Positions 42,457 to 51,150 of a DNA stretch of 64,000 nt are shown here, piece after piece. The notes beneath the pieces were generated by a model. That model was not told where the DNA came from, searched no databases, and saw only the letters and a list, made by a program, of their open reading frames with translations. The stretch comes from Lysobacter sp. ISL-50. GTDB lineage: Bacteria; Pseudomonadota; Gammaproteobacteria; Xanthomonadales; Xanthomonadaceae. Numbering within the stretch: position 1 is the first letter of the stretch; each line of letters begins with the position of its first letter. The stretch is from assembly GCF_018612875.1 (NCBI RefSeq), contig NZ_JAGGRI010000005.1:1-64000 (forward strand), in the 5' to 3' direction. The position numbers were made by a program, and so were the translations under genes.

Positions 42457-44826
42457 ATGAAGACGCGCACGACCCGCCATCTGTTCGCCGCCGCCACCCT
42501 CGCCGCCGCGTTGGCCGCCTGCACCAGCGCCGCGCCGCGCCGCGACAGCGCCCCGACCGGCGACACAACGGCCGCGCCCGCCGAGTCGAACGCCGCCCAT
42601 CCCAGCGCGATCATTCCGCGCCCGCTGCGCCTCGTCGCCGGCCGCGGCAGCTTCGTCTTCGACGCGAATACGCCGATCCGCATCAAGCCTGGACAGCCCG
42701 GCGAGCGCCGCGTGGCGGAGTACTTCGCCCAGCGCGTGCACGCCCTGCGCGGCTTCGCGCCCGCCGTCACCGAAGCGCCCGGCGGCCGCGGCTCGGTCTG
42801 GCTCAGCCTCGATCCGAACCTGACGATCGGCGATGAAGCCTATGCGCTCGACGTCCAGGCCGACACCGTGCGCCTGAGCGCGCGCACCGAGGCCGGGCTG
42901 TTCTACGGCGCGGTCAGCCTGTGGCAGCTGGCCACCGCCGACGGCGGCCAGGGCGCGACGCGCATCGCCGCGCAGCGCATCGACGACGCGCCGGCGTTCG
43001 TCTGGCGCGGGCTGATGCTGGATGTCGCGCGCCACTTCCGCAGCGTCGATGAAGTCAAATCGGTGCTCGACCAGATGGCGCTGCACAAGCTCAACACCTT
43101 CCACTGGCATCTCACCGACGACCAGGGCTGGCGCATCGAGATCAAGCAGTACCCGCGCCTGACCGAAGTCGGCGGCTGCCGCGTCCTGGCCGGCGCCAAC
43201 GGCCGCGGCGCCGACGGCAAGCCGCAGCCGTACTGCGGTTACTACACCCAGGAACAGATCCGCGACGTGGTCGCCTACGCCGCCGCGCGCCACATCACCG
43301 TGGTGCCGGAAATCGAGATGCCCGGGCATGCGCAGGCGGCGATCGCCGCCTATCCCGAGCTCGGCGTGACCGACGTGGTGCGCAAGGCGCCGCGGGTGTC
43401 GCCGGACTGGGGCGTGCACACGTATCTGTTCGGCGTGGACGATTCGACCTTCACCTTCCTCGAAAACGTGCTCGACGAAGTCGCCGGCCTGTTTCCCTCG
43501 AAGTACATCCACATCGGCGGCGACGAGGCGGCCAAGGACCAGTGGATCGCCTCCCGGCAGGTGCAGGCCAAGATCAAGTTGCTGGGCCTGAACAACGAGA
43601 TGGCGCTGCAGAGCTGGTTCGTCGGCCGCATCGGCAAGCATCTGCAGGAGCACGACCGGATTCTGCTGGGCTGGGACGAAATCCTCGAAGGCGGCAAGCT
43701 GCCGGCGAGCACGACGGTGATGTCCTGGCGCGGCGACGCCGGCGCGCTGGAAGCCGCGCGCGAAGGTCACGACGTGGTCGTATCGCCGGATCGCAAGCTG
43801 TATCTGGACTACGTGCAGAGCGATCGCGACGACGAGCCCAGCGGCCGCTTCCCGGTCAGCACGCTGCGCGCGTTCTACGACTTCCAGATGATTCCGCCGG
43901 GACTCGATGCGCAGCAGGCCAAGCGCGTGATCGGCGGGCAGGGCAACTTGTGGGTCGAACACAGGCGCACCTTCGACTTGGTGCAAAAGGCGCTGTACCC
44001 GCGTCTGGACGCGTTGTCGGAAGTGGTCTGGTCGCCGGCCTCGGGCCGCGACTGGAACGATTTCCAGCACCGCCTGGCGCCGCAGTTCGCGCGCTATCGG
44101 GCGCAGGGCGTGCAGGCCAGCGACGTCGCCTACGCGGTGGACTTCAAGGCCGACCACGCGCAGCTGGCGCTGTCCAACCAGGCCGGCTTCGGCGAAATCC
44201 GCTACCGCACCGACGGTGCCGCGCCGGACGCCGCCTCGCCGCTGTATTCGCAGCCGCTGCCGGCGACGACGCCGCTGGAGGTGGTCGCGACCACCTTCCT
44301 GGACGGCCGCGCGCTGTCGGCGCCGCGCCGGTTCAGCGCCAAGGACCTGTCCGACCTCAGCGCCCGCGGCAGCGCCGCGCTCAAGCCCTGCCGCGAAGGC
44401 TACAACCTGCGCCTGGAGGACGACGCCGCGCGCGACGGCGGCCGCGACGGCGCGCGCGCCGCGCTCACGGTCAACCTGATCGACCCGTGCTGGATCTACC
44501 CGGCGGCGCAGCTCGACGGCGTGGCCCGCATCCAGGCCACGGTCGGGCAGGTGCCGTACAACTTCCAGCTGTGGCACGACACGAACAAGATCGTGACCCG
44601 CAAGGCCACCCTCGGCGGTTCGCTGGAAGTGCGCCTGGACGACTGCAAAAGCACGCCGATCGCGCGCCTGCCGCTGAGCGCGGCGCGCCAGTCCGACGGC
44701 CTGACCACGCTGGAGGCCACGCTGCCCAAGCTGGAAGGCCGCCACGACCTGTGCTTCGTGTTCGCCAGCGGCGGCCACGATCCGCTGTGGGCGCTGGACC
44801 GGGTAGTACTCAAGCCGGCCGAATAA
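42457..44826 (+). CDS. Exported beta-N-acetylhexosaminidase, glycoside hydrolase family 20
   Basis: 789 residues. N-terminal lipobox-like AALAAC. A GH20b domain (IIPRPLRLVAGRGSFVF) is followed by the catalytic barrel with RGLMLDVARHF, LNTFHWHLTDDQGWRIEI, VPEIEMPGHAQAAIAAYPEL and the catalytic pair Asp356-Glu357 in HIGGDEAAKDQW. A C-terminal region after residue 560 holds a chitobiase_C-like beta-sandwich and a further small domain. It releases GlcNAc from chitin oligomers or glycans, feeding the NagP-like transporter. Start at 42457 gives a clean signal peptide. Confidence 0.94.
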   Translation: MKTRTTRHLFAAATLAAALAACTSAAPRRDSAPTGDTTAAPAESNAAHPSAIIPRPLRLVAGRGSFVFDANTPIRIKPGQPGERRVAEYFAQRVHALRGFAPAVTEAPGGRGSVWLSLDPNLTIGDEAYALDVQADTVRLSARTEAGLFYGAVSLWQLATADGGQGATRIAAQRIDDAPAFVWRGLMLDVARHFRSVDEVKSVLDQMALHKLNTFHWHLTDDQGWRIEIKQYPRLTEVGGCRVLAGANGRGADGKPQPYCGYYTQEQIRDVVAYAAARHITVVPEIEMPGHAQAAIAAYPELGVTDVVRKAPRVSPDWGVHTYLFGVDDSTFTFLENVLDEVAGLFPSKYIHIGGDEAAKDQWIASRQVQAKIKLLGLNNEMALQSWFVGRIGKHLQEHDRILLGWDEILEGGKLPASTTVMSWRGDAGALEAAREGHDVVVSPDRKLYLDYVQSDRDDEPSGRFPVSTLRAFYDFQMIPPGLDAQQAKRVIGGQGNLWVEHRRTFDLVQKALYPRLDALSEVVWSPASGRDWNDFQHRLAPQFARYRAQGVQASDVAYAVDFKADHAQLALSNQAGFGEIRYRTDGAAPDAASPLYSQPLPATTPLEVVATTFLDGRALSAPRRFSAKDLSDLSARGSAALKPCREGYNLRLEDDAARDGGRDGARAALTVNLIDPCWIYPAAQLDGVARIQATVGQVPYNFQLWHDTNKIVTRKATLGGSLEVRLDDCKSTPIARLPLSAARQSDGLTTLEATLPKLEGRHDLCFVFASGGHDPLWALDRVVLKPAE

Positions 44827-45035
44827 GCCGCGCGGCGCGGCGATTCCGCCTCCCACGGCCCGGCACCGGGCCGTCCCGGCAGCGCGGCGGGCGGCGTGAA
44901 CTGCGTCGCCATTCGCCGCTGCGAGCACGCCGGATCAGCCCGGCGCCAGCATTTTTTAAAGAAAATATGTGCGCGGATTCATAGATCGTGCATGTCAGCG
45001 GTTAGCATGTAGCCGCCCAAGGGGGACCCACGTAC
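44827..45035. other. Intergenic gap without a gene
   Basis: Holds a GC-rich stretch with the inverted pair GGGCCGTCCCGG/CCCGGCACCGGG near 44858-44880 (possible hexosaminidase terminator). It also has a short AT-rich box (TTTTTTAAAGAAAATATG, about 44951-44968) that may be the promoter of the next gene. Confidence 0.5.
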
Positions 45036-45674
45036 ATGCCTATCCGCAATCTGCTGTTGGCCGCGGCACTCGCCACGGCTCTCGCGTCCGGCGCCGCCGG
45101 CGCGCAAAACCTGCCCAAGCCGAACGAATTCTATTTCGATGCCGACGCCCAGACCGTCAAACCGGTGATCGCCGTGCGCGAAACCGGCGAAGCGGCGATG
45201 GAGCGCCTGGCCAAGATCCTCGAGCGCAAGGCCCACGCGCCCAACGAAGCCGCCCAGCTGGGGCATCTGGCGATGGAGGCCGGACGCAACGAACTCGGCC
45301 GCCAGCTCTACGCCCGCGCCCTGCGCGAAGTGGACAGCGGCAGCACCTACTGGCGTTCCATCACCTGGAACTACGCCTGGGATCTGTACCGCTCCGGCGC
45401 CGGCGAGGAAGCCTTCCGGCAGTGGACCACCCTGCACAACGCGCGCACGGTCAACGCCTCGTGGATGCCGCCGACCTACGCCGTCGCCCTGTGGACGCTC
45501 GGCCGCAAGGACGAGGCGGTGCAGTGGTACGCCGCCGCGGTGCGCAGCGAGCCGGACCAGTGGCGCGACACCTCGGCCTACGCCAGCTTGCTGCCGGACT
45601 GGCGCGCGGCCGATCGCGCCACCCTGGGCGAAGTGCAGAAGGCGTGGACGGCCAACCCGCCGGCCTGGCCCTGA
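45036..45674 (+). CDS. Exported TPR-like protein of unknown function
   Basis: 212 residues with a clear signal peptide (NLLLAAALATALASGAAGAQ). The mature part is helical, with degenerate TPR features: LGHLAMEAGRNELGRQLYAR, YWRSITWNYAWDLYRSGAGE and LWTLGRKDEAVQWYAAAVRS. Function unknown; probably a periplasmic helical-repeat protein. A GGGGG-A site (AAGGGGGACC) lies about 9 bases before the ATG. It stands alone: the next gene starts 261 bases later, and that gap has no other gene. Confidence 0.78.
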   Translation: MPIRNLLLAAALATALASGAAGAQNLPKPNEFYFDADAQTVKPVIAVRETGEAAMERLAKILERKAHAPNEAAQLGHLAMEAGRNELGRQLYARALREVDSGSTYWRSITWNYAWDLYRSGAGEEAFRQWTTLHNARTVNASWMPPTYAVALWTLGRKDEAVQWYAAAVRSEPDQWRDTSAYASLLPDWRAADRATLGEVQKAWTANPPAWP

Positions 45675-45935
45675 GCCGGCGCTGACAGCGCGCGATGCGG
45701 GCAACGGCGACGCCCGTTCCCGCCTCGGTTTAGAAGACGCGCGGGCGTCGATGCGACGCCCGATGCGCAACCGCTACAAGGTTCACACCGCGCCCGCGGC
45801 GTGATCGGTAACGTCGCTGGCGACCGTTCGTCGCCGCCGTTCCCGTTGACTCAGGGACGCGGCTAAAGTCGGCCGTCCAAGACCGTGCGCGCGGCGTAGC
45901 GCCGGTCTGTCGTTGCATGCGCGGTCGGGGAGCGG

Positions 45936-47132
45936 ATGTCCATATCGGCACTGAGTGTCCTGGTAGTCGAAGACCACGGCTTCCAGCGCCGCATGGCCTT
46001 GCGCCTGCTGGCCGAACTGGGCATCGACCGTTTGCTGGAAGCCGCCGACGGCGCCTCGGCCTTGCGCCTGTTGCAGGCGCAGGCGCAACCGCCGGACGTG
46101 GTGATGGTCGATCTGGACATGCCCGGCATGGACGGAATCGAATTCATCGACCATCTGGCGCGCGAGCAACTGGCGCGTTCGATCCTGGTGGTCAGCGCCC
46201 TCGACGCCGCCTTGCTCCACACCGTGCAGACGATGGCCCGCGCCTGCGGCCTGCGCGTGCTCGACGCGGTGCCCAAACCGCTGACCAAAGCCAAACTGTA
46301 CGAAGCCCTGTCCACCCTGGGCCAAACCAAGGCCAGCGTAGAAAAAGAAGCCCCCCGCGAAATCCTCCCCACCGAACTGCGCCAAGCCCTGACCAACGGC
46401 GACATCGTCCCCTGGTTCCAACCCCAGGTCGAACTCAGCAACGGCCGGGTCATCGGCGTGGAAGCGCTGGCGCGCTGGTGCCACGGCGATGGCCGGGTGA
46501 TCCTGCCGCAGTACTTCATGCCGGTGCTGGAAGGCGAAGGCCTGCTCGACGAACTCACCGAACGCATGCTCGCCCGCGCCTGCCGCTGGAAGCGCGAATG
46601 GGACCGCGACGGCCTGCGCCTGAAACTGTCGGTCAACGTCTCGGCCTCGACCCTGGACGACGCCGGCGCCGCCGACCGCTATCAGCGCATCGTCCGCGAG
46701 GCCGGCGTGGACGCCGGCGAAGTGGTGCTGGAACTGACCGAAAGCTCGCTGATGGCCGACGCCGCGCGCGGGCTGGGCGTGCTGGCGCGCTTGCGGCTGA
46801 AAGGCTTCGGCCTGTCGATCGACGACTTCGGCACCGGCTGGTCGTCGCTGTCGCAACTCTCGCAGGTGCCGTTCACCGAATTGAAGATCGATCAGGAGTT
46901 CGTCGCCGGCGCCTGCCAGCAGCCGCGCAAGCGCGCGGTGGTCGAAGCCAGCCTGGACCTGGCGCGCAAGCTCGGCCTGGACGCGGTGGCCGAGGGCGTG
47001 GAAACCATCGAGGACTGGCAGATGCTGGCCGACCTGGGCTGCGCGATCGCGCAGGGGCGGCTGATCGGCGATGCGGTGCCCGGCGAGGAATTGCCGGCCA
47101 TGCTCGGTCGCTGGCGCCGGCCCGGGTACTGA
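45936..47132 (+). CDS. Response regulator with EAL cyclic-di-GMP phosphodiesterase output
   Basis: 398 residues. Receiver domain at residues 6-125, with acidic V-E-D-H and phospho-acceptor Asp59 in VMVDLDMPG. The EAL domain (about 150-395) keeps the catalytic signature: EAL in IGVEALARW, NVSAS, ELTES, DDFGTG, Lys in LKIDQEF, and AEGVET. Hydrolysis of c-di-GMP is therefore likely. REC-EAL order matches RocR of Pseudomonas. The hybrid kinase gene starts 6 bases after the stop, and its Hpt domain is the obvious phosphate donor. There is no DNA-binding regulator in the unit. Confidence 0.93.
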   Translation: MSISALSVLVVEDHGFQRRMALRLLAELGIDRLLEAADGASALRLLQAQAQPPDVVMVDLDMPGMDGIEFIDHLAREQLARSILVVSALDAALLHTVQTMARACGLRVLDAVPKPLTKAKLYEALSTLGQTKASVEKEAPREILPTELRQALTNGDIVPWFQPQVELSNGRVIGVEALARWCHGDGRVILPQYFMPVLEGEGLLDELTERMLARACRWKREWDRDGLRLKLSVNVSASTLDDAGAADRYQRIVREAGVDAGEVVLELTESSLMADAARGLGVLARLRLKGFGLSIDDFGTGWSSLSQLSQVPFTELKIDQEFVAGACQQPRKRAVVEASLDLARKLGLDAVAEGVETIEDWQMLADLGCAIAQGRLIGDAVPGEELPAMLGRWRRPGY

Positions 47133-47138
47133 GGCGCC

Positions 47139-49997
47139 ATGTTCGCCTGGCTGGACCGTTACAGCATCCGCCGCCAGCTCTGGGGCCTGTTCGCCTTGTT
47201 CCTGTTCGCCGGGACCAGCGTGCTGCTGCTCGACGAGTTCGAGCAGTACCGCGCGCGCCGCACCCTGCAGACCTTGCAGGACGACGCTCTGCTCGGCTTG
47301 CGCCTGATGAAGACCGTGTCCGACGCCTACGGCCTGGACGTGGTCGATACCACCTTCCGCGTGCGCAACAATCTGGTCGCCTGGGACGAGGGCCTGGAAC
47401 GGGTCGATAACGCGCGCCGCCGCATCGACCAGGCCTGGCTGCGCCTGCAATCGCTGCCGCACACGCCGCAGGAAACCGAGCAACTGCACGCCGCCGCGCA
47501 GGCGCGCCGCACCGCCGACGCCGCCGCGCTGGAACTGCGCGGCATCCTGCACCGGCGCGATCTCAAGGCGCTGGGGCAGTTCGCCGATCACCGCCTGTAT
47601 CCGGCGATCGATCCGCTGACCCAGCGCATGCAGATGCTGTCGGACCTGGAGCTGGCCCAGGCCGACAACGTGGTGCGCGCCGACATCGTGCGCAGCGAGC
47701 GGATCAGCATGCTGCGCATCGCGGTGTCGCTGCTGGCGCTGACGATCGCCGCGCTGGTCGGCCGGCGCGTGCTGCGCAACGCCTCGCGCGGCATCGACAA
47801 ACTCACCTGGCTGGCGCGGCGCATGCGCGAGCACGACTACACCGCCGAACCCGGCGAACTGCCGCCGGGCGAGCTGGGCGTGGTGATGCAGGCCTTCATC
47901 GACATGCGTCGCGACGTGCTGGGCTTCGAAACCGAACTCACCGGCCAGCTGATCCGCAACGAACGCACCCGCGCCGAACTGGAACGCCGCGAACGCTTCC
48001 AGGCCTCGCTGCTGGATTCGGCGCAGACCGCGATCCTGGCGGTCGACGCCGAGGGCCGCTTCACCCTGGTCAATCCCTTCGCCGAACGCCTGCTCGGCAT
48101 CCGCGAATCGGAGTTGATCGGGCGCGAGCACCTGCATCGCATCTTCGAAGCGCGCGCGCTGCAGACGCTGGCGAGCGAGCTGAGCGATCGGTTGGGCCGC
48201 GCGGTCGCCGCCGACTGGACCGCGCTGCGCGAACTCGCCCGTGCCCAGGCCGAGCCGCGCGAAACCCGGCTGCGTCATCGCAACGGCACCTGGGTGCCGG
48301 CGCTGGTCGCGGTCTCGGCCACCCGCGAGGGCGAGGACGAAGCGCCGGGCCTGCTGGTGGTCGCCACCGACCTGAGCGCGCTCAAGCGCCTGGAACGCGC
48401 GCTGCGCGCCAGCGAAGCGCGCGCGCAGGACGCCAGCCGCGCCAAGTCGTCGTTCCTGGCGGCGATGAGCCACGAAATCCGCACGCCGATGATCGGCGTG
48501 ACCGGGATGATCGAAGTGCTGTCGCATTCGCGCCTGGATCCCGAGCAGCGCCGCGCGCTGGAAGTGATCCAGCAGTCCTCGCAATCGCTGCTGCGGATCA
48601 TCGGCGACATCCTGGATTTTTCGAAGATCGAAGCCGGGCGGCTGGAGCTGTCGCCGGAACCGGTGGACCTGTCGGCGCTGCTGCGCACCACGGTCGCCGG
48701 TTTCCTCGGCGCGGCGGCCAGCCGCGGCGTGCAGATGAGTTGCCACATCGACGAGGCGATCGCGCCGGCGCACTATGCCGATGCGCTGCGGCTGCGGCAG
48801 ATCCTCGGCAATTTCCTCTCCAACGCGGTGAAATTCACCGAACGCGGCATGATCCAGGCGGCGCTGGAATACGAAGGCGCGGCCGACGCGGACCCAGCCG
48901 GCCAGCCACGCGATCGCATCTGCCTGCGCGTGACCGACACCGGCATCGGCGTCAGCGCCGAACAGCAGCGGCATTTGTTCGAACCGTTCCAGCAAGCCGA
49001 AACCGACACCACGCGCCGCTACGGCGGCACCGGCCTGGGTCTGGCGATCTGCCGGCGTCTGGCCACGCTGATGGACGGCGAGATCCGCATGGACAGCGAA
49101 CCGGGCGTCGGCACCACGATGCGCCTGCGCGTGGCGCTGCCGCGCGCGGCCGCCGACGCGCTGGCCGCGGCGCGGGCGTCGGCGCCGGCCAGCGAGACCT
49201 TGATTCCGCGCGCGCTGCCGGATCTGGCGACGGCCGAGCGCGAGCGCAGCCTGATCCTGTTGATCGACGATCATCCGACCAATCGGCTGGTGATCGCGCG
49301 CCAGCTCGCCCTGGCCGGTTACGCCTGCGAAGCGGTCGACGGCGGCGAAGAAGGCCTGCGGCGCTGGCGCAGCGGCCGCTACGCGCTGGTGTTGTCGGAC
49401 GTGCACATGCCCGGGCTGGACGGTTACGGTCTGGCGCGGGCGATCCGCGCGGAGGAGGCGCGCTCGGGCGACGCGGCGCGCACGCCGATCGTCGCGCTCA
49501 CCGCGTCGGCGTTGAAGGGCGAGGCCGAGGCCTGCCTCGCCGCGGGCATGGACGACTGTCTGGTCAAACCGGTCGCGGTCGCGCGCCTGGCCGCGACCTT
49601 GCGCCGCTGGCTGCCGCATACCGCCGCCGTCGCCGACAGCGCGCCATCGGCGCTGGACGAAGGCCACGACTGCGTTCGCGTGCTCGATGTCGGCGTATTG
49701 CAGCATCTGCTCGACGATGTCGGCGGCGACGCGGCGCAGGTGCTGGCGGATTTCATCGGCGCCTGCGAACAGGATCTGCACGGCCTGCAAGCCGCACGCA
49801 ACGAGAGCGATCTGTCCGGGGTGCAGCGGCATGCGCACCGGATCAAGGGCGCGGCGCTGCTGGTCGGCGCGCAGGAACTGGCCGAAGCGGCGCAGGCGCT
49901 GGAGCAGGCCGCGCAGGCGCAGGACTGGGGGCTGGTGCTGCCCTTGCTCAGCGATGTGGAGACGGCGCTGGAGCGGGTGCGGCGGGTGCCTTGGTAG
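47139..49997 (+). CDS. Hybrid sensor histidine kinase (sensor-HAMP-PAS-HK-REC-Hpt)
   Basis: 952 residues. Two membrane helices (about 14-28 and 188-206) bracket a periplasmic sensor of about 155 residues. Then HAMP (about 207-262), PAS (about 285-400; LLDSAQTAILAVDAEGRFTL), HisKA with His445 in SHEIRTPM, and an ATPase domain with N, G1 (DTGIGVS) and G2 (GGTGLGLAI) boxes. A receiver follows with Asp754 in LSDVHMPG, then an Hpt domain with His900 in HAHRIKGAALL. The full phosphorelay chain is present. Partner is the REC-EAL protein just upstream. The signal is unknown. Confidence 0.94.
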   Translation: MFAWLDRYSIRRQLWGLFALFLFAGTSVLLLDEFEQYRARRTLQTLQDDALLGLRLMKTVSDAYGLDVVDTTFRVRNNLVAWDEGLERVDNARRRIDQAWLRLQSLPHTPQETEQLHAAAQARRTADAAALELRGILHRRDLKALGQFADHRLYPAIDPLTQRMQMLSDLELAQADNVVRADIVRSERISMLRIAVSLLALTIAALVGRRVLRNASRGIDKLTWLARRMREHDYTAEPGELPPGELGVVMQAFIDMRRDVLGFETELTGQLIRNERTRAELERRERFQASLLDSAQTAILAVDAEGRFTLVNPFAERLLGIRESELIGREHLHRIFEARALQTLASELSDRLGRAVAADWTALRELARAQAEPRETRLRHRNGTWVPALVAVSATREGEDEAPGLLVVATDLSALKRLERALRASEARAQDASRAKSSFLAAMSHEIRTPMIGVTGMIEVLSHSRLDPEQRRALEVIQQSSQSLLRIIGDILDFSKIEAGRLELSPEPVDLSALLRTTVAGFLGAAASRGVQMSCHIDEAIAPAHYADALRLRQILGNFLSNAVKFTERGMIQAALEYEGAADADPAGQPRDRICLRVTDTGIGVSAEQQRHLFEPFQQAETDTTRRYGGTGLGLAICRRLATLMDGEIRMDSEPGVGTTMRLRVALPRAAADALAAARASAPASETLIPRALPDLATAERERSLILLIDDHPTNRLVIARQLALAGYACEAVDGGEEGLRRWRSGRYALVLSDVHMPGLDGYGLARAIRAEEARSGDAARTPIVALTASALKGEAEACLAAGMDDCLVKPVAVARLAATLRRWLPHTAAVADSAPSALDEGHDCVRVLDVGVLQHLLDDVGGDAAQVLADFIGACEQDLHGLQAARNESDLSGVQRHAHRIKGAALLVGAQELAEAAQALEQAAQAQDWGLVLPLLSDVETALERVRRVPW

Positions 49998-50010
49998 GGA
50001 TTGGGCGGAA

Positions 50011-50178
50011 GAGCGAATCCCCCCTGCCCCCCTTTTTCAAAGGGGGGAACAGCAACGGCTCAAGGGGGCATGCACCGTCGGGCGAAGCCCACGACACATC
50101 GCCCCCTTTGGAAAAGGGGGCTGGCGCCTGCGCGCCGTCCAATGCCGAGACCCCCGCCGCGCCGGGGGATTCGCTCTT
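50011..50178. repeat. CCCCCTTTGAAAAAGGGGG palindromic repeat element, copy 3
   Basis: Two inverted palindromes bounded by GCGAATCCCC and GGGGGATTCGC. They fill the gap between the convergent kinase and ankyrin genes (49998-50186). Confidence 0.78.
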
Positions 50179-50186
50179 AAACCAGA

Positions 50187-50960
50187 CTACTTGGCCTGCG
50201 CATCCTCAATCGGAATCTGATGCTCGCGCAGCCACGCGATCACCGCCTCGCGCTCGCCGCGGGTGCGCGAGTTGAGGGTCTTTTCCGGCGTCATGAACAT
50301 GAAACGCTGGAAACTCGCGCCCTGCACATTGCGCGCGTTGGGACTGGCGCCGGCCTGCAGCAATTCCAGCGCGTGGCCGAATTCGTTGATCTTGGCCGCC
50401 TGATGCAAGGGCGTGTTGCCCATGCGATCGGCCGCATCGGGCTTGGCCCCGGCCTTGAGCAAGGCCTCGAAATTCTCCGCGCGCTCGCCCATCAGCGCCG
50501 ACACCAGCGGCGTCGCCTGGGTCACCGTGTTGGGCGTATCGGCGCTGGCGCCGTGTTCGAGCAGCAATCGCAGATAACGCGGATCGTCGGCCATCGCCGC
50601 CAGATGCACCGCGGTCATGCCGTCGTCGGCGCCGACCGCAGGGTCCGCGCCGGCGCCGAGCAGGGCCTGCATGCCGGCCACGCTGTGCTTGTACAGCGCC
50701 CACTGCAGCGGCGTGACGCCCTTGGCGCCGCGGTCGTTGGCGTTGGCGCCGGCCGCGACCAGTTCGCGCACGCGCGCCGCGTTGCCGGCGGCGGCGGCTT
50801 CGGCCAATTCCGCGCTGCGCACATCGGTGAAGACTTCGCTGGCTTGCATCGATCCTTTCCCCGGGCCCGCACACGCCGTGCAGACCTGCAGCATAAGCAA
50901 GACGGCGGCGGCCATCACCCGCGATCGCACGCGGCGCGGCATCAATCGAGCAAGGAGCAT
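50187..50960 (-). CDS. Exported ankyrin-repeat protein, putative immunity protein for lipase 1
   Basis: 257 residues from ATG 50960 (GGAGG 9 bases upstream). N-terminal signal sequence (RSRVMAAAVLLMLQVCTACA; a lipoprotein cleavage is possible but the box is imperfect). About five ankyrin repeats follow (AAAAGNAARVRELVAAGANA, GVTPLQWALYKHSVAGMQAL, GMTAVHLAAMADDPRYLRLL, GNTPLHQAAKINEFGHALEL). It ends in a family-specific tail, ASFQRFMFMTPEKTLNSRTR. It lies 190 bases after a lipase gene on the same strand. A homologue with the same tail (ASFQTFLFKLPDDKLNPQAR) follows lipase 2, so each lipase has its own periplasmic ankyrin partner. Confidence 0.85.
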   Translation of the reverse strand: MLLARLMPRRVRSRVMAAAVLLMLQVCTACAGPGKGSMQASEVFTDVRSAELAEAAAAGNAARVRELVAAGANANDRGAKGVTPLQWALYKHSVAGMQALLGAGADPAVGADDGMTAVHLAAMADDPRYLRLLLEHGASADTPNTVTQATPLVSALMGERAENFEALLKAGAKPDAADRMGNTPLHQAAKINEFGHALELLQAGASPNARNVQGASFQRFMFMTPEKTLNSRTRGEREAVIAWLREHQIPIEDAQAK

Positions 50961-51150
50961 GGCGCGAGGCCTCCGGTGTCGTGACCGTGGCCGGATCGTA
51001 ACGCACTGCCGCGGCGGGTAATGCGAAGCACGCCGGGTTCACGCCGCGCGCGGCGCGAACGGCGCGCGGGCCGGGCGGCCGCGCGCGATGCGATCACAGG
51101 ACAGCGCCGACGGCGAGGCTTATACGTCGCCGCCGCGCGAACGGGCCGGA

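Noticed and set aside
45783-49838. Very long open frame on the minus strand opposite the EAL and kinase genes
   Set aside because: It is His/Arg/Gln-rich and antisense to genes with complete catalytic motifs; such frames arise from high third-position GC. The same applies to 36127-39333, 39456-42101, 42388-44928 and 13536-15359.
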